Shown: positions 1-8,736, counted from the stretch's first letter. The stretch: 22,026 bases of DNA from an uncultured Clostridia bacterium (GCA_948530865.1 CAOTKV010000005.1:80402-102427), one strand, 5' to 3'. Notes: generated from the sequence alone by a model not told the origin. Translations and numbers: made by a program.

Positions 1-1762
1 TATTATTTTCTAATATAAATTTTCCTGTTACTTTAGTAAATTCTCTTATTTCAGCTCCATCATCTTCTTTTCCTGCTAATATTTCTGCTATATCTAATGC
101 TGTTTGGCAATCTGTAAAAAGACTTGCATATGTATTTTCATTTGGATCTTTTAATTTTTCTATTAATTTATCTCCATATGTTTTTTCATTTTCTGCTATC
201 TTTTGAAATTCTTCGCTCCATACTATATTACTTAGAATTGGCTGATTTTCTTTATCATATGCAAACTCTCCTGCAAATACTTGATATGAATTATATGTAT
301 GTCCTGCTTTTTCGTTTTTTACTGTTATTGTGTATAATTTACTTGGCTTAGTTGGTTCTTCTGAACCTTCTTTCTTCCACATTGCTGTATAAACAATTGT
401 ATTATAACCACTATTTACATCATTTGAAGAAACATATGGCTTTACTGTTGGACTCCAGTCTACAAATTTATAACCTTCTCGAAGTGGAATAATTACTTCT
501 TTTCCATTTACAATTATAATTTCATATTTTTCATCATCTATATCTCTCCCAAACGATGGCGTACTCTCTCCTTCTCGTAAATCTTCTGTACATTTATCTG
601 GAAAAACTATTTCTCCCTTTACACCATCTGTGTAAATAACAGTATATGTAGAAAATCCGTTTTCTTCCCAAACTGGATACAATGTAAGTGTTACTGGATT
701 GTCTTGACTACCAAATCCTTCTTTCCACTCTAATGTTACTTTGTCTCCTGGAAAATACTCACCTTCATCAGCATTCTGCTTTGTGGACCATCCTTTAAAT
801 ATATAACCTTCTTGCTCTGGTTGTGCTGAGGAAATTTCAAATTCACAAGTTGTTTCTGCAACAGATTTTTCTTCATTCTTTGGAATATTGTTTTCATAAT
901 AAGCTTCTTTGTATTCTAATTTATAATTAGCATTAACTATAACATTAATAGATTCTTTCTCTTCAATCCACTTACCTTTAAATGAAATTTCTTTATATTT
1001 TTGACCGCATCTTCTACACTGTTGCCAAGTATAATAATAGTAATAATTCTGATATGTAGAAAATTCTAGTAAACATTCTCCTGGTCTTAAACTTTTAAAA
1101 CCAATCTTTAATGAATGCCAGCCTTCATATTTTATATCATCATCAACTTTTGGATCATATGGAACTAAACTCCATGTTATATCTTCATTTTTAATAACAT
1201 TTGGGTTTGAATTGGTAATTTTTCTTTTTGGATCAACAGCCATCCACTCTGGAGCAAGTTCGACCAATATATTTCCACAATAGCATATAGCTTTCTTAGT
1301 GTATAGTAGTTGCGTAAAAGTTTCTTCTCCAACATTTAATATTAATGTTTCTGAAGGATTAGTGTAAGAATATACAGGATTCAAAGGATATGTACCAACA
1401 TAAAGATAACAGCGGGGTTCACTCTCGTCATCATAAAAAATATCCTGAGCTTCAAAATTTGGTATTGGCTTTACAGCATAACTAGCAGTACTATTTTCTT
1501 GTGCAAATTCTGAAATATTACTTTCTTCTTCCAAATGTAAATCATTATTTTCAATTACATCAATATCAATAATTTTATTACTACTATCAATCTCATCTTC
1601 CACTTGTCCTAATAATCTATTTTTTATATTATCAATCATATCTATTTTATGCACTTTTTCTGAAAACAAAAATGCGCCTATAATTAATAGTATGAAAATA
1701 ATAATCCAAATTGCCTTAATACTCTTTTTAACAATCCCCTTCCTAACTCTTCGTTTTTCCAT
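1..1762 (-). CDS. Surface adhesin with InlB-type B repeats and a pilin-like domain (partial)
   Basis: The frame is open from an ATG at 1762 to the left edge (587 codons visible), so the C-terminus is missing. The N-terminus is basic (MEKRRVRKG) and followed by one hydrophobic helix at about residues 17-33, which suggests export or an N-terminal membrane anchor. Residues 68-270 are not recognised; they contain a CxxC pair at about 248/251. About 275-358 and 361-455 look like Listeria-Bacteroides (InlB B) repeats, with the signatures GYIFKGW...YPVW and YTVIYTDGVKG...GYKFVDW...YTAMW. From about 472 the motif YTITVKNEKAGHTYNSYQVF resembles isopeptide-forming fimbrial (pilin-like) proteins of Clostridia. 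This is inferred to be a cell-surface adhesin, probably ending in a sorting signal outside the window. AGGAGG at 1776-1781 lies 13 bases before the ATG, a rather long spacing. A divergent regulator gene lies upstream. Confidence 0.8.
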   Translation of the reverse strand, partial: MEKRRVRKGIVKKSIKAIWIIIFILLIIGAFLFSEKVHKIDMIDNIKNRLLGQVEDEIDSSNKIIDIDVIENNDLHLEEESNISEFAQENSTASYAVKPIPNFEAQDIFYDDESEPRCYLYVGTYPLNPVYSYTNPSETLILNVGEETFTQLLYTKKAICYCGNILVELAPEWMAVDPKRKITNSNPNVIKNEDITWSLVPYDPKVDDDIKYEGWHSLKIGFKSLRPGECLLEFSTYQNYYYYYTWQQCRRCGQKYKEISFKGKWIEEKESINVIVNANYKLEYKEAYYENNIPKNEEKSVAETTCEFEISSAQPEQEGYIFKGWSTKQNADEGEYFPGDKVTLEWKEGFGSQDNPVTLTLYPVWEENGFSTYTVIYTDGVKGEIVFPDKCTEDLREGESTPSFGRDIDDEKYEIIIVNGKEVIIPLREGYKFVDWSPTVKPYVSSNDVNSGYNTIVYTAMWKKEGSEEPTKPSKLYTITVKNEKAGHTYNSYQVFAGEFAYDKENQPILSNIVWSEEFQKIAENEKTYGDKLIEKLKDPNENTYASLFTDCQTALDIAEILAGKEDDGAEIREFTKVTGKFILENN

Positions 1763-1814
1763 TTTAACTACATTTCCTCCTACGTATTTTACTAAATATA
1801 ATTTTTATATTGTA

Positions 1815-1843
1815 ATATTATCATAACTACTTTATTATTTCAA
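1815..1843 (-). promoter_or_regulatory. Sigma-A promoter for the adhesin gene
   Basis: On the minus strand, TTGAAA (1838-1843) and TAATAT (1815-1820) are separated by 17 bases, with an extended TGA just before the -10. Transcription would start near 1808, leaving a leader of about 45 nt. Confidence 0.65.
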
Positions 1844-1852
1844 GTGCCATTG

Positions 1853-1870
1853 TGATATCTTAAAGTATCA
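1853..1870. promoter_or_regulatory. Imperfect palindrome, candidate operator between divergent genes
   Basis: TGATATCTTAAAGTATCA matches its own reverse complement at 14 of 18 positions, with perfect outer TGATA/TATCA arms. It lies between the adhesin -35 box and the divergent XRE-type regulator gene, a usual place for an XRE operator. That it is the binding site is inference. Confidence 0.35.
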
Positions 1871-1912
1871 TTTTCTTCTAATTAAAAATTATTGTTAATA
1901 AAATCTTAGAAA

Positions 1913-1942
1913 GAAAGGTATTATATAGAGAGGTATTATATA
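1913..1942 (+). repeat. Tandem 15-bp duplication over the ribosome-binding site
   Basis: GAAAGGTATTATATA (1913-1927) is followed directly by GAGAGGTATTATATA (1928-1942), 14 of 15 identical. Each copy carries a purine-rich Shine-Dalgarno-like core; the second (GAGAGG, 1928-1933) is 8 bases before the ATG of the regulator gene. The first copy leaves a spare Shine-Dalgarno without a start codon. Confidence 0.75.
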
Positions 1943-2286
1943 TGGAAGATAAAAATATTAAATCTAGTGTTCTTACAACTCTAGGAAAAAACGTTAAACA
2001 AATAAGATTATTAAAAGGTCTTAGTCAAGAAAACTTAGCTAGCGAATTACAAAAATCTATAAATTTTGTTAGTTTATTAGAAAATGGAAAAACTGGTCTT
2101 AGTGTTCAAACAATTATTGATATTTGCAATGCACTTGAAATTGATGCAAATACTCTTTTCTCTGGAATTATTAATAGTCAAGAAAAAGAAGATTCTTTTA
2201 TTATAAATTCATTTAATTTATTTAACGAAAAAGATAAAGAAATAATTACAAATCTTACTAATTACATTATAGATTCTAAAAATTAA
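1942..2286 (+). CDS. XRE-family helix-turn-helix regulator
   Basis: This 114-residue protein has one Cro/C1-type helix-turn-helix at about residues 15-74. The recognisable core runs KQIRLLKGLSQENLA, then an ENGKTGLS turn, then IIDICNALEIDANTLF, as in HTH_3 proteins. The remaining 40 residues (about 75-114) are charged and unrecognised; they could serve dimerisation. It stands alone on the plus strand, divergent from the adhesin gene, with a bidirectional terminator behind it. The local arrangement suggests it represses or activates the adhesin gene, itself or both, but nothing in the sequence proves this. ATG at 1942 is supported by GAGAGG 8 bases upstream. No clear -35/-10 pair was found for it. 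Confidence 0.85.
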   Translation: MEDKNIKSSVLTTLGKNVKQIRLLKGLSQENLASELQKSINFVSLLENGKTGLSVQTIIDICNALEIDANTLFSGIINSQEKEDSFIINSFNLFNEKDKEIITNLTNYIIDSKN

Positions 2287-2290
2287 ATAT

Positions 2291-2328
2291 AAAAAAAGGT
2301 AAATATTTTATATTATTTACCTTTTTTT
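2291..2328. terminator. Bidirectional terminator between the XRE gene and recD2
   Basis: A perfect 15-bp stem (2291-2305 with 2314-2328) with an 8-nt loop has seven A residues at one end and seven T at the other, so it can act in both directions. It serves the convergent regulator and recD2 genes. Confidence 0.85.
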
Positions 2329-2335
2329 ACATCAT

Positions 2336-4555
2336 TTAAAATTTTATTTTTAATCCAGTATTTCTTTTTTTAGTATCGCAATTATTAATCATGAATTCAA
2401 TTAAATTTTTATTTCCAATTACAACTAATAATTTTTTTGCTCTTGTCAAACCTGTATATAATAAATTTCTTGTTAAAAGCATATTTGAAGATTGAGGAAC
2501 AACTAGTATTACAACATCAAACTCACTTCCTTGTGCTTTATGAATTGTAATACAATATGCATGTTCAAGTTGTTCTAGTTCTGAAAAAGCATACCAAGCA
2601 ATTTTTCTATCATCAAATTCTACTTGTAATTGTTTCTCATTTGAGTCTATTTTTATAATTCTTCCAATTTCTCCATTAAATACTCCTGTTCCTGCCTCAT
2701 ATGTTCTTAAATCATTTCTAGAGCCTCTTTCCCAATAAATATCATAATTATTTTTTATTTGCATAATTCTATCGCCTTCTCTAAAAATGACATCTCCATA
2801 ATTTTTCTCTGCAAGTTCAGGATTATATGGATTCAACTCTTCTTGTAGTTTCTGATTTAATTCTTTTGTTCCCATTTTTCCTTTTTTAGTAGGAGTTAAA
2901 ACTTGAATACTTGTAAAAAATTCATAATCGCCATATTTTTTTAATCGTTCTTTACTTAATGATAAAACTTGATAAAGCATTTTATCTTGATTTGCTTCAT
3001 TTATATAGAAAAAGTCTTCAAGTGAATCTTCTGCATAATCTTTTTTTCCTACAAAATTTATTCCATTATTTACATTATGTGCATTAACTATTATTTTGCT
3101 TTTAGCTGCCTGTCTAAATATCTTATCTAAATGAACTGTTGCAAATTGCTTAGAATCAATTAAATCTTTTAAAATACTTCCTGGCCCAACTGAAGGTAAC
3201 TGATTTGGATCTCCTACAAAAATTAGTTTTGTTCCTAAATAAATTGCCTTCATTAGATAATTCATAATAAATGTATCAACCATTGACATCTCATCAATTA
3301 CCAATACATCTGCATCAACAGGTGCAACATCTGTATCAATATTATTTAATTTATCTTCATCAAATTTTCCAATCTCTAATAATCTGTGAATTGTTTTGGC
3401 ATCTTCACCAGTTGTTTCACTCATACGTTTAGCAGCTCTTCCAGTTGGAGCACATAATACTACTTTTCTTTTATGTTCTTTATAAACTTCTATAACACAT
3501 TTTATAATTGTGGTTTTTCCAGTACCTGGACCACCTGTAATTATGCATACATTATTTTCATTAATTTGCTTTATTGCTTCAAACTGTTTTTCTGATAATT
3601 CTATATCTATTTTCTTCTCTTGCTTTTTTACTTCATTATCAAAATTTTTCAAATATTTTGTATTATTACAATCTCTTAATGCAATTAATCTATCTGATAT
3701 ATTCTTTTCTGCTTTATAAAAAGACTCTAAAAATACCCATTCATTATCTTCTGATTCAATAATATGTATTTCTGATTTTACATTTAAATTTATTAAATTG
3801 TCCTCAATTTTATCTTCATCTACTTCTAGTATACTTTTTACATATTGAATTAGATTCTCTTTTAGAACACATGTATTTCCATTATAACTTGCCACTAGTA
3901 ATGCATATTTTATTCCACTAATTATTCTATAATCACTGTCTAGTGGAATTCCAATTTGCATAGCAATTTTATCTATATTACTAAAACTTATTCCATAAAC
4001 AATATCTATCAAAACATAAGGATTCTCTTGAATTTTTTCAACTGCATCTATACCCAATTTATCATAAACTTTTTTACTATTATTAGCTCCTATACCAAAT
4101 TTTTCAAGAAAACTTACAATTTGCCAAACTTCCCATTTTTCATTAAATTCTTCTCCCATTTCATAAGCTTTATCTTTAGAAATCCCTTTGATTTCTGCTA
4201 AACGTAATGGTTCAAATTTAAAAATTGCTAAAGTTTCTTCACCAAATTTATCTATTATCTTTTTAGCAGTCGCTGGTCCTATCCCTTTTATTGTACCACT
4301 CGCCAAATATTTTTCTAGGGCTGCTGCATTTTCAGGCATTATTTTTTCAAAGGTTTCTATTTTAAATTGTTCACCATATTCTTGATGAACAACCATTTTT
4401 CCAGTAAGTTTTAATGTATCTCCAACGGCAATAAAAGGTAAATATCCTACAACTGTTATAACATCTTGTGATTCATCTACCGTAAAAATAGCTATTGAAT
4501 AATTATTTGATTCATTTTGATATATAAATTCTTCTATTTGCCCTTTAAGTTCCAA
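2336..4555 (-). CDS. recD2: RecD2-type 5'-3' DNA helicase
   Basis: This is a superfamily 1B DNA helicase of the RecD2 type, acting in DNA repair and replication-fork maintenance without RecBC. The 739-residue length fits the family. A long N-terminal region (about 1-310) includes helix-hairpin-helix-like stretches (GTIKGIGPATAKKI at 87-100, IKGISKDKA further on). The helicase core follows: Walker A GGPGTGKTT at about 341-349, CAPTGRAAKRM (motif Ia), Walker B VLVIDE at 417-422, FVGDPNQLPSVGPG (motif III), and near the C-terminus TIHKAQGSEF and LLYTGLTRA. The start is TTG at 4555, chosen because AGGAG lies 6 bases upstream and no in-frame ATG precedes it. It follows dnaJ after a terminator with only 30 bases between them, so either read-through or a promoter hidden in the terminator region must drive it. 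Confidence 0.95.
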   Translation of the reverse strand: MELKGQIEEFIYQNESNNYSIAIFTVDESQDVITVVGYLPFIAVGDTLKLTGKMVVHQEYGEQFKIETFEKIMPENAAALEKYLASGTIKGIGPATAKKIIDKFGEETLAIFKFEPLRLAEIKGISKDKAYEMGEEFNEKWEVWQIVSFLEKFGIGANNSKKVYDKLGIDAVEKIQENPYVLIDIVYGISFSNIDKIAMQIGIPLDSDYRIISGIKYALLVASYNGNTCVLKENLIQYVKSILEVDEDKIEDNLINLNVKSEIHIIESEDNEWVFLESFYKAEKNISDRLIALRDCNNTKYLKNFDNEVKKQEKKIDIELSEKQFEAIKQINENNVCIITGGPGTGKTTIIKCVIEVYKEHKRKVVLCAPTGRAAKRMSETTGEDAKTIHRLLEIGKFDEDKLNNIDTDVAPVDADVLVIDEMSMVDTFIMNYLMKAIYLGTKLIFVGDPNQLPSVGPGSILKDLIDSKQFATVHLDKIFRQAAKSKIIVNAHNVNNGINFVGKKDYAEDSLEDFFYINEANQDKMLYQVLSLSKERLKKYGDYEFFTSIQVLTPTKKGKMGTKELNQKLQEELNPYNPELAEKNYGDVIFREGDRIMQIKNNYDIYWERGSRNDLRTYEAGTGVFNGEIGRIIKIDSNEKQLQVEFDDRKIAWYAFSELEQLEHAYCITIHKAQGSEFDVVILVVPQSSNMLLTRNLLYTGLTRAKKLLVVIGNKNLIEFMINNCDTKKRNTGLKIKF

Positions 4556-4585
4556 ATTTTTCTCCTTACTTTTTCATAATAAGCC

Positions 4586-4632
4586 AAAAAGTGAGCTTTT
4601 ATTGATTAATTCAATCTAAAAGCTCACTTTTT
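4586..4632 (-). terminator. Terminator of the heat-shock operon
   Basis: A perfect 16-bp stem (4586-4601 with 4617-4632) containing GTGAGC/GCTCAC, followed on the minus strand by five T residues, lies directly behind dnaJ. The 15-nt loop has a further short TTGA/TCAA pairing. Confidence 0.85.
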
Positions 4633-4635
4633 TCT

Positions 4636-5793
4636 TTATCCAAAAATTCCTCTTTTTTTAATTGGTGGTTGTTCATTCATTGTTTTTGCAAGTTCAGTAA
4701 ATAATGCTCTTTGTTCTTTAGTTAGTTTCTTTGGTGTTTGAACTATTACTGTAAAAACAAAATCACCTCTCCAATTTCCATTTACACTTTTAAATCCTTT
4801 ATTTTTTATTGCGAATTTTGTTCCTGTTTGAGTTCCCTCTGGTATTTTGTATTTTTCTTTAGTTCCATCTACCATTGGTATTTCTAGTTCTGTACCTAAA
4901 GCTGCACCTGTGAATGTGATTGGAATATCACATAATACATGTTCAGCTTTTCTTGAATATATATTATGTCTTTTTATATGAATTACTATATATAAATCTC
5001 CATTTGGCCCACCATTATGTCCTACTTCACCTTCATTTTTTAATACTATTGTTTGACCTTCATCAATTCCTTCTGGTATTTTTACTTTTAATTTTATTGA
5101 TTTTTTAACAATACCTTTTCCTTTACAATCTGGACATGGTTCTTTAATTACTTTACCTGTTCCATTACATTGTGAACATATCTTTTGCGTGGCCATTTGC
5201 CCAAATGGTGTTGTCGCAATTTGTTTTATTTTACCTGTTCCATTACACATAGAACATTTTTCAGCAGTAGTACCTTTTTTTGCACCTGTACCGCTACAAG
5301 AAGTACATTTTTCATTTCTGTTTATGCTTATTTCTTTTTCAACTCCAAGATAAGCTTCTTCAAATGTTATATCTATACTTATTTTTAAATCTGCACCTTT
5401 TCTAACACCATTTGACGATCTGCTTCTTGTAGAACCTCCACCAAAAAATGATGAGAATATATCTCCTAAGTCTCCAAAATCTCCAAAGTCTGAAAATCCA
5501 CCAAATCCGTCAAATCCTGATCCATATGAATAATATCCTCCACCTTGACTACCATTAAATCCTTGTGGTCCATTAAATCCAAATTGATCATACATTTGTC
5601 TTTTTTGTTTATCAGAAAGAACTTCATAAGCTTCATTTACTTCTTTAAAATTCTTTTCAGCTTCTTCTTTATTATCTGGGTTAGCATCAGGATGATATTT
5701 CTTTGCAAGTTTTCTATAAGCTTTTTTTAATTCTTCATCGGTAGCATTTTTTTGTACTCCTAAAACTTCATAATAATCACGTTTCTGTGCCAT
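4636..5793 (-). CDS. dnaJ: Chaperone DnaJ (Hsp40)
   Basis: DnaJ is the cytoplasmic J-protein that delivers unfolded substrates to DnaK and stimulates its ATPase. The 385 residues show all parts of a type I DnaJ. The J domain spans 1-70 with HPD at 34-36. A Gly/Phe-rich linker lies at about 72-120. Four zinc-binding CxxCxGxG repeats lie at about 163-170, 180-187, 206-213 and 220-227. The C-terminal substrate domains follow. AGGAGGAGA lies 8 bases before the ATG. It is the last gene of the hrcA operon but is separated from dnaK by a MazG-like gene, which is unusual. CIRCE/HrcA control through the operon promoter is inferred. Confidence 0.98.
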   Translation of the reverse strand: MAQKRDYYEVLGVQKNATDEELKKAYRKLAKKYHPDANPDNKEEAEKNFKEVNEAYEVLSDKQKRQMYDQFGFNGPQGFNGSQGGGYYSYGSGFDGFGGFSDFGDFGDLGDIFSSFFGGGSTRSRSSNGVRKGADLKISIDITFEEAYLGVEKEISINRNEKCTSCSGTGAKKGTTAEKCSMCNGTGKIKQIATTPFGQMATQKICSQCNGTGKVIKEPCPDCKGKGIVKKSIKLKVKIPEGIDEGQTIVLKNEGEVGHNGGPNGDLYIVIHIKRHNIYSRKAEHVLCDIPITFTGAALGTELEIPMVDGTKEKYKIPEGTQTGTKFAIKNKGFKSVNGNWRGDFVFTVIVQTPKKLTKEQRALFTELAKTMNEQPPIKKRGIFG

Positions 5794-5815
5794 TATTACA
5801 ATCTCCTCCTAAAGT

Positions 5816-6175
5816 TTAAACATATTTCTTTTTATTATCTTCTTCATAATTTCTTTTTAAATTTGTATTGTATTTTTCTAAATATATTTTAGTAAACTCT
5901 TCAGCTGATATATTTAATCTATTCATCACTTCTATGTAATACATTAGAACATCACTTAATTCTTCAATAAATCTATTTCTAATATGTTCATCATTCATTA
6001 CACTATCAATTTTTTTCTTTTTGATAATAGATATGCATTCTCCTATTTCTTCTATCATATATAATATATGATTTTTGGCGAATTTAGGTTCCATATCATT
6101 CCATTTTTCTTTATTTAACTCATACAATTTTAATTGCATTTCTTTTAATTCTGAAATTTTTAAATCATTTTCCAT
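5816..6175 (-). CDS. MazG-like NTP pyrophosphohydrolase-type protein
   Basis: This small, largely helical protein of 119 residues has the metal-binding pattern of the all-alpha MazG/dUTPase-like NTP pyrophosphatases: EExxE at 42-46 (EEIGE) and ExxD at about 72-75 (EELSDVLMYY). Such enzymes hydrolyse (d)NTPs to NMP and pyrophosphate; the substrate here cannot be told. The length fits a single-domain member. The start ATG at 6175 has AGGAG 6 bases upstream. It sits between dnaK and dnaJ, 22 bases before dnaJ and behind a long hairpin after dnaK, so it should be transcribed with the chaperones. That linkage suggests nucleotide-pool cleaning during heat or protein stress, which is inference only. 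Confidence 0.75.
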   Translation of the reverse strand: MENDLKISELKEMQLKLYELNKEKWNDMEPKFAKNHILYMIEEIGECISIIKKKKIDSVMNDEHIRNRFIEELSDVLMYYIEVMNRLNISAEEFTKIYLEKYNTNLKRNYEEDNKKKYV

Positions 6176-6190
6176 TTTTTACTCCTGTAT

Positions 6191-6238
6191 AATAGCTATA
6201 TAGAGGTCAGCCATTTGCTGACCTCTCTTATAACTATT
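6191..6238 (-). other. Long hairpin between dnaK and the MazG-like gene
   Basis: A 10-bp perfect stem (AGAGGTCAGC, 6202-6211, with 6217-6226) and a 5-nt loop extend outward with a further nine pairs and one mismatch (6191-6200 with 6229-6238). No long T run follows in the minus direction, so it looks less like a full terminator than an attenuator, processing site or mRNA-stabilising 3' end for dnaK. It ends close to the Shine-Dalgarno of the next gene. Confidence 0.6.
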
Positions 6239-6243
6239 ATATA

Positions 6244-8097
6244 TTAGTTATTGTTATCATCATTATTATCTTCTTCAACTTTATAGTCTGCATCATATAC
6301 AGTACCTTCTTTAGCTTCTCCATTATCAGCAGTAGCTGTTTCTCCAGCTTGATTTGCTTGAGCTTGTGTTGAATATAATTTTTCTGATAATTCATAGAAT
6401 ACTTTTGTTAATTTTTCAGTAGCATCTTTTATAGCATCAACATTTGTTCCTTCTAATGATTTTTTAACATTTTCTATTTCTGTTTCTACTTTTGCTTTTT
6501 CTTCACCACTGATTTTATCACCTAATTCATCAAGTGATTTTTGGCTATTATATACTAAACTTTCAGCATTATTTCTAACTTCAATTTCTTCTTTTCTCTT
6601 TTTGTCTTCTGCTGCATGAGCTTCAGCATCTTTAATAGCTTGATTAATATCATCTTCAGAAAGATTTGTACTAGCTGTTATTGAAACTTTTTGTTCATTT
6701 CCTGTTGATTGATCTTTAGCAGATACGTGAACTATACCATTAGCATCAATATCAAATGTTACTTCGATTTGAGGAACTCCTCTTGGTGCTGGTGGGATTC
6801 CTGTTAATTGGAATCTTCCTAATGTTTTGTTATAAGCTGCCATTTCTCTTTCACCTTGTAATACGTGAACTTCAACAGATGTTTGACCATCTCCTGCTGT
6901 TGAGAATACTTGTGATTTTTTAGTTGGTATTGTTGTATTTCTTTCGATTAATTTTGTAAATACACCACCATATGTTTCAATACCTAATGATAATGGTGTT
7001 ACATCTAATAATACTAAGTCTTTAACATCTCCTGATAAAACACCACCTTGAATAGCTGCACCTATTGCAACACACTCATCTGGATTTATTCCTTTATCTG
7101 GATCTTTTCCTGTTATTTTCTTAACCATTTCTTGAACACATGGAACTCTTGTTGAACCACCAACTAATAATACTTTATGAATATCAGAAGCTGTTATTCC
7201 AGCATCTTTCATAGCTTGTTCAACTGGGATTCTTGTATCTTCAACTAATTTACCAATTAATTCTTCAAATTTTGCTCTTGTTAATGTAATATCTAAGTGT
7301 TTTGGTCCTGAAGCATCTGCTGTGATGAATGGTAAATTAATTTGTGTTTGTTGCATACCTGAAAGCTCTATTTTAGCTTTTTCAGCTGCTTCTTTTAATC
7401 TTTGCATTGCCATTTTATCTGCTGATAAATCTATTGCATCTGATTTTTTGAATTCACTTACTAAATAGTTAATAATTGCTTCATCGAAATCATCTCCACC
7501 TAAATGTGTATTACCATTTGTTGATAAAACTTCAAAAACTCCATCTCCTATATCTAATATAGAAACATCAAATGTTCCTCCACCTAAGTCATATATCATT
7601 ATTTTTTGATCTTGATCTTCTTTATCCATTCCGTAAGCTAAAGCTGCTGCTGTTGGTTCGTTTATAATTCTTAAAACTTCTAGACCAGCAATTTTTCCAG
7701 CATCTTTTGTTGCTTGTCTTTGGCTATCGCTAAAGTAAGCTGGTACTGTAATAACAGCTTGTGTAACTGTTGTTCCTAAATAATTTTCTGCATCTGCTTT
7801 TAATTTTTGTAATATCATTGCAGAAATTTCTTGTGGAGAAAATTCATCTCCCTCTATTTTTACTTTTTCGTTTGTTCCCATTTTTCTTTTAATAGATATA
7901 ACTGTGTTGTCTGGGTTTGTAACTGCTTGACGTTTTGCAATTTGTCCAACTAATCTTTCTCCATTTTTAGAGAATGCAACTACTGATGGTGTTGTTCTGT
8001 TTCCTTCAGCATTAGGTATAACAACTGCTTCTCCACCTTCCATAACAGAAACGCAAGAATTTGTAGTACCTAAATCAATACCAATGATTTTTCCCAT
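6244..8097 (-). CDS. dnaK: Chaperone DnaK (Hsp70)
   Basis: DnaK is the ATP-dependent Hsp70 chaperone that binds exposed hydrophobic segments, working with DnaJ and GrpE in the cytoplasm. The 617-residue length is typical for Firmicutes. The ATPase domain shows the phosphate-1 motif GIDLGTTNS (5-13), the conserved IINEPTAAALAYG stretch, the phosphate-2 motif DLGGGTFDVS and the adenosine motif LVGGSTRVP. The substrate domain (TPLSLGIET onward) and a helical lid follow. The tail ends in an acidic, Asn-rich DNNDDNNN, common in the group. GGGAGG lies 9 bases before the ATG. The 127-bp space after grpE is AT-rich and shows no CIRCE and no convincing promoter, so transcription from the hrcA promoter is expected. 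Confidence 0.99.
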   Translation of the reverse strand: MGKIIGIDLGTTNSCVSVMEGGEAVVIPNAEGNRTTPSVVAFSKNGERLVGQIAKRQAVTNPDNTVISIKRKMGTNEKVKIEGDEFSPQEISAMILQKLKADAENYLGTTVTQAVITVPAYFSDSQRQATKDAGKIAGLEVLRIINEPTAAALAYGMDKEDQDQKIMIYDLGGGTFDVSILDIGDGVFEVLSTNGNTHLGGDDFDEAIINYLVSEFKKSDAIDLSADKMAMQRLKEAAEKAKIELSGMQQTQINLPFITADASGPKHLDITLTRAKFEELIGKLVEDTRIPVEQAMKDAGITASDIHKVLLVGGSTRVPCVQEMVKKITGKDPDKGINPDECVAIGAAIQGGVLSGDVKDLVLLDVTPLSLGIETYGGVFTKLIERNTTIPTKKSQVFSTAGDGQTSVEVHVLQGEREMAAYNKTLGRFQLTGIPPAPRGVPQIEVTFDIDANGIVHVSAKDQSTGNEQKVSITASTNLSEDDINQAIKDAEAHAAEDKKRKEEIEVRNNAESLVYNSQKSLDELGDKISGEEKAKVETEIENVKKSLEGTNVDAIKDATEKLTKVFYELSEKLYSTQAQANQAGETATADNGEAKEGTVYDADYKVEEDNNDDNNN

Positions 8098-8224
8098 TTT
8101 GAAAATCCTCCCTTTATTTTCTAATAATAATTTTTCTATCCCCTAATAGGTTTCACAAAATATAAATATTTTGATTTTTCATTAGTTTATATATAATAAT
8201 TTTATATTATTAACTTAATTCATA

Positions 8225-8719
8225 TTAATTGGCTACAATAACCATAGAATGGCGAACTACCTTATTTCCAATCTTATAGCCTTTTCTATACTCTTGAACA
8301 ATTTCTTGTTCTCCTTTTGTTTCATCTTCTATATGACTAACAGCTTCATGAAATTCAGGATCAAATCTTTGACCTATTGTTTCAATTTCCTCTAATCCTA
8401 AACTTTTTAATGCTTCTTGAAATTGTCTTGCAACAAGTTTTACACCATCTTGATATTGTGTATCATTTGATTTTGCCTCTGCTGCTTTTTCTAAATTATC
8501 CATTACAGGAAGCATTGATGAAACAACATCACCTGTAATCATACCATAAATGCTTTCTTTTTCTTTTTGACTTCTTTTTTTATAATTTTCAAATTCTGCA
8601 AATAATCTTTTATATCTATCATTAAGTTCTTCATATTCACTGTTATCTTTTTGTATTTCTTGATTTACAGTTTCAATATTTTCATCATTATTTACTACTT
8701 CTTCTTTTTCTTTATCCAA
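8225..8719 (-). CDS. grpE: Nucleotide exchange factor GrpE
   Basis: GrpE releases ADP from DnaK and so resets the chaperone cycle. The 164 residues show a charged, disordered N-terminus, a long coiled-coil helix (about 20-80, including FAEFENYKKRSQKEKE), and the beta domain with the family signatures FDPEFHEAV and GYKIGNKVVRHSMVIV at the end. The start is TTG at 8719, supported by GAGG 6 bases upstream; no ATG lies near it. It follows hrcA by 17 bases and precedes dnaK, the usual Firmicutes order. Confidence 0.97.
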   Translation of the reverse strand: MDKEKEEVVNNDENIETVNQEIQKDNSEYEELNDRYKRLFAEFENYKKRSQKEKESIYGMITGDVVSSMLPVMDNLEKAAEAKSNDTQYQDGVKLVARQFQEALKSLGLEEIETIGQRFDPEFHEAVSHIEDETKGEQEIVQEYRKGYKIGNKVVRHSMVIVAN

Positions 8720-8736
8720 AACTAATCCTCACTTTC

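Noticed and set aside
124..351. Plus-strand open frame inside the adhesin region
   Set aside because: It is antisense to the long open adhesin frame, which shows recognisable B repeats; its Leu/Tyr-rich translation is a composition artefact. The same applies to plus-strand frames at 3510-4385, 4920-5730, 11904-12149, 13420-13635, 19397-20014 and 20706-21223.
8098..8224. Second CIRCE or promoter between grpE and dnaK
   Set aside because: No TTAGCACTC-like arms and no -35/-10 pair of good quality were found; a small AAAATAT/ATATTTT hairpin (8157-8172) is within chance for such AT-rich DNA.
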